Positions 5,900-12,084 of a DNA stretch of 14,623 nucleotides are shown here, in pieces. Position 1 is the stretch's first letter; each line of letters starts with the position of its first letter. Made by a program: the position numbers and the translations under genes. The stretch comes from Phycisphaerae bacterium. GTDB taxonomy: Bacteria > Planctomycetota > Phycisphaerae > Sedimentisphaerales > SG8-4. A model generated the notes under the pieces. The model ran no database searches, was not told where the DNA came from, and saw nothing but the letters and a program-made list of their open reading frames with translations. The stretch is taken from assembly GCA_030614945.1 (NCBI GenBank), contig JAUXAH010000020.1, positions 1 through 14,623 of the forward strand, written 5' to 3'.

Positions 5900-6523
5900 A
5901 TGAGGTACCATAAGATTCCAGGTGAGACTATTCGGCGGTTGCCGATTTACCTAAGGGGCCTGTTGTTTTCGGCAGAACAAGGGCAAGAGAGTATATCCAG
6001 CCGAAATCTGGCCGATTTTCTCGGTGTTAATTCCTGGCAGATAAGAAAGGATTTTTCCTATTTCGGCGACTTCGGCACCCCCGGAGTTGGTTATAACATC
6101 CAAAAGCTCATAAAGCAAATTAATAAAATCCTCAAACTGAACGTTGTCCGCAGGGCGGCTTTAGTTGGAGTTGGTAATTTGGGCTCGGCTATCCTGGCAT
6201 ATCCGGGGTTTGGAATATATGGTTTCGATGTCGCTGCCGCTTTCGATATTAATCCTAAAAAAATCGGCAGGAAAATAAAGAACATCACGGTTGAAGACGT
6301 TTCAAATCTGCGGACGTTGAAAAAACGGCAAATCAACCTTGCGATTATAACCGTTCCCCGAGATGCCGCTCAGCAGACAGCCGACGCACTGGTCAAAGCA
6401 GGTGTAAAAGGAATCTTGAATTTCTCTCCCTGTCATATTACAGTGCCCGGGAAAGTCAAAGTAATAACTATTGATATTGCGATGGACCTCGCTCGTCTGC
6501 CGTATTATATGCCGGCAGGTTGA
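5900..6523 (+). CDS. rex: Redox-sensing transcriptional repressor Rex
   Basis: Rex is a dimeric repressor that binds DNA when NADH is low and lets go when NADH/NAD+ rises. The N-terminal winged helix (about 1-80) has the family motifs IRRLPIYLRGLL (11-22), SSRNLADFLGVN (33-44) and RKDFSYFGDFGTPGVGY (49-65). The C-terminal Rossmann domain begins ALVGVGNLGSAIL (87-99), with D116 in AAAFD positioned to contact the adenosine ribose. The ending ITIDIAMDLARLPYY is typical of the domain-swapped helix. At 207 aa it is full length. The ATG at 5900 gives the canonical start, although no good Shine-Dalgarno precedes it. It sits 25 nt before the hydrogenase genes and is very probably co-transcribed with them, so they are the likely main targets together with rex itself. 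Confidence 0.95.
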   Translation: MRYHKIPGETIRRLPIYLRGLLFSAEQGQESISSRNLADFLGVNSWQIRKDFSYFGDFGTPGVGYNIQKLIKQINKILKLNVVRRAALVGVGNLGSAILAYPGFGIYGFDVAAAFDINPKKIGRKIKNITVEDVSNLRTLKKRQINLAIITVPRDAAQQTADALVKAGVKGILNFSPCHITVPGKVKVITIDIAMDLARLPYYMPAG

Positions 6524-6548
6524 GCTGATAAGGCGTAGGTGAAAAAAG

Positions 6549-7604
6549 ATGGAAACCGTCTTTATAAGTAAATTAAAGCCGTTCCTGGATGCTGTGGCCG
6601 GACAGATGGAGCTTTACGTCCCGAAAAAGGCCGGAGAGCATTATGTATATAATAGATACGACCCTTCTGCTGAGACGCCGGTGGAATTTAATAACATACG
6701 CACTTGTATGCCGATAAAGGAGTTTTTGTTTCCGCTGCGCGAGCTGGCTGCAATTTTCCCCGGGGCCGCTGAGCCGGAAGAGGTAGAACCGTTCGCTGTA
6801 TTCGGTCTTAAGGACTGTGATTTACGCTCCATCGAAATCCTGGATAAGGTTTTTGCAGATGAGGAATTTCGGGACCCGTTTTATGTGGCGCGGCGTGAGA
6901 ATATGTTTATAATCTCGTCCGATTGCTCTGAGCCGGGCGAGAGCTGCTTCTGCAACCTTTTCGATGGTCGGCCCTTTGCCCGGAACGGATTTGATTTGAA
7001 TGTTTCGAAGGTAAAAGACGGCTTTATTATCGAAGCCGGTTCGCAAAAGGGCAAAGATTTTATAGAAAAACACGCCGGTCTTTTTGCCGAGGCCGGTGAG
7101 GCCTTATTGGCCGAGCGAGACGAAAACAGGGCCGGGACGCAAAATCAGCTTGAGCAAAACAATGCCGAACTCAGATTCGATGCGCCAATCAAGGAAATCG
7201 TGGAAAATAATCAGGATTCCGACGTCTTTGATGTCGAAGCGCAAAATTGTGTCGAATGCCAGGCCTGTACGAGGGTCTGTCCCACCTGTCACTGTTTCTA
7301 TCTTTATGACACCACGCAGAAGGATTACTTTGCCAAGATGAAGATGTGGGACAGTTGTATGAGGCAGGCCTACGCCCAGGTGGCCGGCGGCGCAAATCCC
7401 TATAAAATACTCGGCGATAGAATCAGACACCGTCTTCTGCACAAATTTGTTTATTTCCTCGATAGATATGGTATCGATATGTGTGTCGGCTGTGGCAGAT
7501 GTGTTGATGCCGATGCCGGTGGAATGGATATCCGGGCCATATTAAAGAAATTGAGTGAAGAACCTGAAGGTAAAGGTAAGAAAAAAGCAAAAATTGCAAA
7601 ATGA
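6549..7604 (+). CDS. Hydrogenase/sulfite reductase-type beta subunit (4Fe-4S, HydB/AsrA-like)
   Basis: This is a cytoplasmic electron-transfer subunit of the family that includes the beta subunit of group 3b (sulf)hydrogenases and AsrA of anaerobic sulfite reductase. It should pass electrons between the flavoprotein encoded next and the hydrogenase core. The N-terminal domain carries family features FGLKDCDLRSIEILD (about 85-99) and a CSEPGESCFC motif near 125-136. The ferredoxin domain has a full cluster, CVECQACTRVC (C234, C237, C240, C244), with extra cysteines at 247 and 249. The second motif is CVGCGRCVDAD (C312, C315, C318), with Asp322 where the fourth cysteine normally sits. The C-terminus is a Lys-rich tail. 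Its stop overlaps the next start by 4 nt (ATGA), indicating coupled translation and a stable pair. At 351 aa the length suits the family. The electron partner is inferred. Confidence 0.85.
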   Translation: METVFISKLKPFLDAVAGQMELYVPKKAGEHYVYNRYDPSAETPVEFNNIRTCMPIKEFLFPLRELAAIFPGAAEPEEVEPFAVFGLKDCDLRSIEILDKVFADEEFRDPFYVARRENMFIISSDCSEPGESCFCNLFDGRPFARNGFDLNVSKVKDGFIIEAGSQKGKDFIEKHAGLFAEAGEALLAERDENRAGTQNQLEQNNAELRFDAPIKEIVENNQDSDVFDVEAQNCVECQACTRVCPTCHCFYLYDTTQKDYFAKMKMWDSCMRQAYAQVAGGANPYKILGDRIRHRLLHKFVYFLDRYGIDMCVGCGRCVDADAGGMDIRAILKKLSEEPEGKGKKKAKIAK

Positions 7605-8422
7605 GCGAAAACCCGTACCAACCTGTAAACGGCGAAATCGTTGACATTATAGATGAATCTCCAACGATTAAAACTTTTGTCGTTGTGCCGCAAGAGGATT
7701 TCAAGTTTGAAACAGGCCAGTTTGTGGAGTTGACTTTGCCGGGCGAAGGTGAAGCGCCGTTTACACCTTCCTCGTCGCCGGCTGATAGTGAGAAAATGGA
7801 AATTACTATTATGGAAGCCGGTCGCGTGACGGCTTTATTGCACCGGTGCAGCAAGGGACAAAATGTTGGTATTCGCGGGCCGTTCGGCAGCGGCTATCCG
7901 ATTGACGATTTTGTCGGCAAAGAAATTTACATCGTTGGCGGCGGGGTAGGGCTGGCGCCAATCAGGTCTCTGTTTTTGACTCTGGTCGATAGGATAAAAG
8001 ATTTCAAATCCGTAGTTTGCCGGTTCGGAGCCAGAACGCCTGATGATTTTATTTACAAGAACACCCTTTTCGGCCACTGGCAAAAAATTAAAGGAGTCGA
8101 TATTAAACTTACCGTTGATGAGGCAAACGGTGACTGGGACGGAAACGTCGGCGTGGTAACCACAATCCTGGCGCCCAGGGATGTGAACATTAAAAACGCC
8201 GTGGCGGTGGTTTGCGGCCCGCCTATTATGATGAAATTTGCCACCTTAAAATTGCTGGAGTTCGGATTTCCGGCTGAAAATATCTATCTTTCAATGGAAA
8301 AAAATATGAGCTGCGGAATAGGTAAATGCGGCCATTGTATGCTCGGCAAATATTACGTCTGCAAGGATGGCCCGGTTTTTACCTATGAGCAAATAAAGGA
8401 CTACCCGGATATTTGGGATTAA
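7601..8422 (+). CDS. FAD/NAD(P)-binding [2Fe-2S] gamma subunit (HydG/AsrB/PyrK-like)
   Basis: This flavoprotein of the ferredoxin-NADP+ reductase superfamily probably exchanges hydride with NADH or NADPH and single electrons with the beta subunit. The FAD-binding barrel spans about 8-100, with PFTPSSS (53-59) in place of the usual RxYS-type motif. The nucleotide-binding half starts with VGGGVGLAPIRSL (112-124) and contains CGPPIMM (205-211). The C-terminal [2Fe-2S] motif is C238-x4-C243-x2-C246-x7-C254, as in PyrK and HydG. At 273 aa it is full length. It overlaps the beta-subunit stop by 4 nt. Such proteins normally serve group 3b hydrogenases or sulfite reductase, so finding the pair at the head of a group 4 operon points to NAD(P)H as electron donor or acceptor. 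NAD versus NADP preference is not readable by eye. Confidence 0.87.
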   Translation: MSENPYQPVNGEIVDIIDESPTIKTFVVVPQEDFKFETGQFVELTLPGEGEAPFTPSSSPADSEKMEITIMEAGRVTALLHRCSKGQNVGIRGPFGSGYPIDDFVGKEIYIVGGGVGLAPIRSLFLTLVDRIKDFKSVVCRFGARTPDDFIYKNTLFGHWQKIKGVDIKLTVDEANGDWDGNVGVVTTILAPRDVNIKNAVAVVCGPPIMMKFATLKLLEFGFPAENIYLSMEKNMSCGIGKCGHCMLGKYYVCKDGPVFTYEQIKDYPDIWD

Positions 8423-8435
8423 CTCGAACAAAGTA

Positions 8436-8449
8436 CGAGATACGAAATT
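8436..8449. repeat. Heptamer-phased repeat 5 (CGAGATA, CGAAATT)
   Basis: Two 7-nt units (8436-8442 and 8443-8449) identical in kind to array 1 fill the short gap inside the hydrogenase operon and end exactly at the ATG at 8450. Two units alone would not be significant; the match to array 1 and the identical placement against a start codon make it worth recording. Confidence 0.5.
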
Positions 8450-8974
8450 ATGAGTGCGAAGTTAATAATCGATCTGGCAAAATGCAGACTTCAGGGCGAA
8501 TCCGAAGTGCAGTGTTCGTACAAGCATCACCCTGAAAACAAAGGAATCGACTCGCTGCTGGAAATGATTCGTTTCGCCTTGATTTGCCGCAGGTGCGAAG
8601 CCGCCCCGTGTATCGAGGCCTGTCCCCAGGGGGCTTTAGAGAAGGTGCCGACAGAAAATGATGATGCCGGCATTCTTAAACGAGCGAATATGTTGTGTAC
8701 CGGCTGCGGCACTTGTGCGATAGCCTGTCCGTTTGGAACGATATACACTGATTTGATACCTTTTCCCTCCAGCGTTTGCGATGTGTGCAAAGGCAGGCTG
8801 GGGCAGGGCGAAAAACCGTTGTGTGTTACTACCTGTGAGGACGCAAGCATAGATTACAAAGAAGTTGTCGTGAAAGGTGATTTGATAGAAGTCTTTGAAG
8901 ATATCGTGGTTAAGGTTTCCGGTGGGCTTCTCTGGGAGCCATTCTTGAGGCAAGAGGAAAAGGCAAAGAAATGA
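8450..8974 (+). CDS. HycB/HydN-like polyferredoxin electron-transfer subunit
   Basis: This small iron-sulfur protein of the DmsB/HycB class is probably the wire between the flavin module and the hydrogenase small subunit. Motif II is CRRCEAAPCIEAC (C46, C49, C54, C58), motif III is CTGCGTCAIAC (C83, C86, C89, C93), and motif IV has C110, C113, C125 and C129. Motif I should be CxxCxxCxxxC but reads C12-x2-Q15-x2-S18-x3-C22. The usual pairing is the first three Cys of motif I with the last of motif IV, and the reverse. On that rule cluster 1 is lost and three clusters remain. At 174 aa the length is normal for the group. It follows a heptamer repeat without a clear Shine-Dalgarno and overlaps the next gene by 4 nt (ATGA). 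Ferredoxin-like docking instead of NAD(P)H input is an alternative role. Confidence 0.85.
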   Translation: MSAKLIIDLAKCRLQGESEVQCSYKHHPENKGIDSLLEMIRFALICRRCEAAPCIEACPQGALEKVPTENDDAGILKRANMLCTGCGTCAIACPFGTIYTDLIPFPSSVCDVCKGRLGQGEKPLCVTTCEDASIDYKEVVVKGDLIEVFEDIVVKVSGGLLWEPFLRQEEKAKK

Positions 8975-9915
8975 CGGAGGCATTACAGAATTTGTTCTGG
9001 ATTTTGATTTTTCCGGGCTTTTTATTTACTGTCGTTTTCGGCCTGGTCGCTTCCTGGATAGTGCGTAAGGTCAGCGCCCTCGTGCAGTGGCGAGTTGGGC
9101 CGCCGCTCTTTCAGCCGTTTTATGACGTCGTTAAATTGATGGGTAAGGAAATCCTTATACCGCAGGAGGCTCAAAAAGCCGTATTTATGGCAGCGCCGCT
9201 TATCGGTATGGCCGGTATATTATTGCTTTCGACGATGCTCTGGCGCATAACTATCGTCCCGGCAAAGCCCTTTGTCGGTGATATCATCGTAGCGATTTAT
9301 CTAATGGTTTTGCCTTCACTGGCACTGATTCTCGGCAGCAGCGCCAGTGCCAGTCCACACGCCGCGGTTGGCACAAGCAGGGAAATGAAACTGGTTATGG
9401 GCTATGAGCTGTCGCTGGTCTTGGCCTTTATCGTGGTGATTATAAAAACCGGCGGGCAGCTCAATTTGGCCGAAATTGCTCAGCATACGACCGTTTTCAG
9501 TATATCCAATATGCTGGCATTTCTGGTAGCGCTATTGTGTGTTCAGGCAAAACTCGGATTTGTCCCGTTTGATATAGCCGAGGCCGAGACCGAGGTTGCC
9601 AGCGGCGTTTTGATGGAATACTCAGGAGCTTTACTTGCTGTCTGGAAGCTTGCCCAGGCGATGATGCTCGTGGCTCTGCCGTTGTTTTTAGTGATAGTGT
9701 TCCTCGGCGGATTCGCAGCGGGTTTGGCAGGCTTGTTGGCGGGAATTGGCAAGTATGTGTTGGTATTGGTTTTGTTGATTCTAATCAAAAACACCAACCC
9801 CCGTGTTCGCATTGACCAGGCAATGAAATTCTTCTGGGTTTACTGCGGCGTTGCGCTGGTAGCCGCTATTATTCTGGCGACAATAGGTAAGAATTTTGGC
9901 GTCAGTTGGCTGTAA
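8971..9915 (+). CDS. Membrane-bound [NiFe] hydrogenase group 4, NuoH/HycD-like subunit
   Basis: This integral membrane subunit anchors the hydrogenase arm and carries the start of the ion-translocation path, homologous to NuoH, HycD, EchB and MbhM. About eight hydrophobic helices are visible over 314 aa. The conserved cytoplasmic loop RVGPPLFQPFYD (41-52) and KLMGKE (55-60) corresponds to the quinone/NuoH motif. PFDIAEAETE (199-208) and EYSG (216-219) are the acidic loop and helix conserved from complex I to Ech. Charged residues in helices (E146, K159) could take part in ion coupling. The start overlaps the polyferredoxin stop and is followed by a 9-nt gap with GGTGG before the small subunit. 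The membership is secure; the subgroup within group 4 is not. Confidence 0.92.
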   Translation: MTEALQNLFWILIFPGFLFTVVFGLVASWIVRKVSALVQWRVGPPLFQPFYDVVKLMGKEILIPQEAQKAVFMAAPLIGMAGILLLSTMLWRITIVPAKPFVGDIIVAIYLMVLPSLALILGSSASASPHAAVGTSREMKLVMGYELSLVLAFIVVIIKTGGQLNLAEIAQHTTVFSISNMLAFLVALLCVQAKLGFVPFDIAEAETEVASGVLMEYSGALLAVWKLAQAMMLVALPLFLVIVFLGGFAAGLAGLLAGIGKYVLVLVLLILIKNTNPRVRIDQAMKFFWVYCGVALVAAIILATIGKNFGVSWL

Positions 9916-9924
9916 GGTGGATTT

Positions 9925-10356
9925 ATGAGCTGGAAAATATGGTCATTGAAAAAATCACCGTGGGTATTTCACGTTAATACCGGCGCCTGCAACAACTGCG
10001 ATATCGAAATTGTTAATTTGCTGACGCCGAAGTTTGATGTTGAGAGGTTTGGTATCAAATTGGTTGGCTCGCCACGACATGCTGATGCCTTGCTGGTAAC
10101 CGGCGTGGTGACCCGCCAGGCGGCGCCGCGGCTGCGGGAAGTGTATCGCCAGACCTCCAAGCCCTGTGTTGTCTTTGCAATTGGCGCCTGTGCTTGTGAC
10201 AAAGGAATATTCACCACCGGTTATCATGTGGTCGGCCCCGTAGATAAAATAATCAGGGAAGTAGACCCCAATGCGATTATTGCCTATGTGCCGGGCTGTC
10301 CGCCGAAACCCGAAGCAATCATATCCGGCATAGTTCAGGCACTGTCGGTTTTGTAA
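9925..10356 (+). CDS. [NiFe] hydrogenase group 4 small subunit (NuoB/HycG-like)
   Basis: This cytoplasmic-side small subunit carries the proximal [4Fe-4S] cluster next to the NiFe site. Ligand candidates are C22 and C25 (GACNNCDIE), C89 (IGACACDKG; C91 is an extra) and C124 (PGCPPKPE), the standard pattern for NuoB, EchC and HycG. At 143 aa it is the short, single-cluster form found in group 4 enzymes, lacking the additional C-terminal clusters of uptake hydrogenase small subunits. It lies between the membrane anchor and the large subunit, with intergenic gaps of about 10 nt and AGGA before the following ATG. Confidence 0.93.
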   Translation: MSWKIWSLKKSPWVFHVNTGACNNCDIEIVNLLTPKFDVERFGIKLVGSPRHADALLVTGVVTRQAAPRLREVYRQTSKPCVVFAIGACACDKGIFTTGYHVVGPVDKIIREVDPNAIIAYVPGCPPKPEAIISGIVQALSVL

Positions 10357-10367
10357 CAGGATAAAAT

Positions 10368-12062
10368 ATGAACCAGGAAGAACTAAACAACAGGTTAACA
10401 GAAATAAAGGATAAGCTTACAGCAGTCGAGCAGCCGGCGGACAATAGAATATGGCTTACCTGCGAGGCCGAAAACAGCTACGAAATCAATAAGTTCCTGT
10501 TTGAAGAAGTGCCTTTGCGATTTGTGATTGCTACGGGCATCGATTCTGACGACTGCTTCGAAGTTCTCTATCATTATGCGTATGACGAAACCGGCTGTGT
10601 TGTTACGTTAAAAGCTTTTATTCGTGACCGCGAAAAGCCGGCGATTGAATCTATCGCACCGTTCCTGCCCGCTGCAGAGTGGATAGAAAGAGAAATCCAC
10701 GACGTATTGGGAATCGATTTTAGGAATCATCCCGATCTGAGGCGATTGATTTTGGCTGATGATTGGCCTGAGGGTGTTTATCCGTTGAGAAAAGATGCGG
10801 GCAAGCCTGAGAAGTGGCCGGATGGTGAACCATCAGGCCGTCCAACCGTCCAATCGCAATCGCCTGCGCGGCGGACCGTCTCACTGTCGAAACCCGTTGT
10901 GGTAGTCGGCCCGTTTCATCCGCTGCAGGAAGAGATGGAATTTTTCCAGCTATCCGTCGATGGCGAAATCGTAACGGATATTGATATGAGAATATCTTAT
11001 AACCATCGCGGCATAGAAAAAATCAGTGAATCGCTGCAGTTTGACCAGGTTCCGTTTCTGGTGTCCCGTATATGCGGAATTTGCTCGGCTTCGCATCCTC
11101 TGGCTTATGTGCAGGCGGTGGAAGAGCTTGCCGGCATAAAGCCGCCCGACCGTGCCCTTTATGTGCGAACAATTATTACCGAGCTTGAACGCATTCACAG
11201 CCATATCCTCTGGTTTGGCCTGGCGGGGCACTTTATCGGCTACGATACCGTCTTTATGTGGGCGTGGAAATACCGCGAGCCGGTGCTTGATTTGCTCGAA
11301 GAAATAACAGGCAATAGAAATAATTACGGAAATGTAAAAGTTGGCGGCTGCAGGGAAGACATCCCTGATGAGCTTAAGCCCAGAATACTGAAGGATATGG
11401 ACGAAATCGAAAAGAAAATGAATATGCTTATTAAGGCGGTGACTGATGACCCTGTTCTGCACGCTCGGCTCAAAGGTGTCGGCGTACTGAGCAAAGCCGA
11501 TGCTGTAAAATATGCGGTAACAGGCCCGACGGCCAGAGCCAGTGGTGTCGCTATTGATGTAAGAGCCGACGAGCCGTATGCGGCCTATGCTGATTTGGAC
11601 TGGAACGTAATCAGCCAGCCCGAAGGCGACGTTTTCGCAAAAGTGGTTGTCCGTTTGTTGGAGGTCCTGGAATCAATTAAAATCATAAGGCAGGCCGTAA
11701 AGAAAATTCCCGATGGCCCTATTGCCACGGAGGTCAAGGAAATCCCGCCGGGCGAAGCGGTCGGACGCGTTGAAGCCCCAAGAGGCGAAACGTTCCATTA
11801 TGTCCGCAGTGACGGCGGCAACAGGCCGGTCAGACACAAGGTCAGAGCGCCGAGTTATGTCAATGTGCCTTCGTTTAAGGCCTCGTGCATTGGTGGACAT
11901 ATTGCCGATGTTACAATTACGCTCGCAGCGGTCGACCCCTGCTATAGCTGCACCGAGAGATTGGCTGTTGTTGATAGTAACAATAAAGTTATCCACGACT
12001 ACGATGCACTGCTGCAATTGAGTCGCGAGAAAACGGCACGAATTAAAAAAGAAATGCTCTAA
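10368..12062 (+). CDS. [NiFe] hydrogenase group 4 large subunit, NuoC-NuoD fusion (HycE-like)
   Basis: This is the catalytic subunit, reversibly reducing protons to H2. Residues 1-150 form a NuoC-like domain (WIEREIHDVLGIDFRNHPDLRR, 105-126; PLRKD, 139-143). A low-complexity linker covers about 150-172, and the NuoD-like domain starts at GPFHP (181-185). The NiFe ligands are intact: C236 and C239 in RICGICSASH, and C525 and C528 in DPCYSCTER. This separates it from complex I, which lacks these cysteines. The fusion and the length of 564 aa match HycE of formate hydrogenlyase. After R531 there are 33 more residues, about the size of the tail that HycI removes from HycE, so maturation by a HycI-type endopeptidase is likely. 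No hyp or protease gene is in the window. The linker contains a DNA-level direct repeat (10838-10853). Confidence 0.95.
   Translation: MNQEELNNRLTEIKDKLTAVEQPADNRIWLTCEAENSYEINKFLFEEVPLRFVIATGIDSDDCFEVLYHYAYDETGCVVTLKAFIRDREKPAIESIAPFLPAAEWIEREIHDVLGIDFRNHPDLRRLILADDWPEGVYPLRKDAGKPEKWPDGEPSGRPTVQSQSPARRTVSLSKPVVVVGPFHPLQEEMEFFQLSVDGEIVTDIDMRISYNHRGIEKISESLQFDQVPFLVSRICGICSASHPLAYVQAVEELAGIKPPDRALYVRTIITELERIHSHILWFGLAGHFIGYDTVFMWAWKYREPVLDLLEEITGNRNNYGNVKVGGCREDIPDELKPRILKDMDEIEKKMNMLIKAVTDDPVLHARLKGVGVLSKADAVKYAVTGPTARASGVAIDVRADEPYAAYADLDWNVISQPEGDVFAKVVVRLLEVLESIKIIRQAVKKIPDGPIATEVKEIPPGEAVGRVEAPRGETFHYVRSDGGNRPVRHKVRAPSYVNVPSFKASCIGGHIADVTITLAAVDPCYSCTERLAVVDSNNKVIHDYDALLQLSREKTARIKKEML
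10838..10862. repeat. Short direct repeats in the NuoC-NuoD linker
   Basis: CCGTCCAA occurs twice in tandem (10838-10845, 10846-10853), followed by overlapping CAATCG copies (10851-10856, 10857-10862). They encode the Ser/Pro/Gln-rich linker between the two fused domains, a place where insertions are tolerated. Confidence 0.55.
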
Positions 12063-12066
12063 AGAC

Positions 12067-12084
12067 GGAGGTTTTATAAAATTG
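12067..12084 (+). promoter_or_regulatory. Shine-Dalgarno and TTG start of the antiporter-like subunit
   Basis: GGAGG at 12067-12071 lies 10 nt before a TTG at 12082-12084. The frame from this TTG begins directly with the first membrane helix, and no ATG is better placed, so TTG is the likely initiator. Confidence 0.65.

Noticed and set aside
6549..8422. Anaerobic sulfite reductase asrAB
   Set aside because: The two genes resemble AsrA and AsrB, but no AsrC (siroheme subunit) follows; a hydrogenase core does. They are read as the electron-input module of the hydrogenase.
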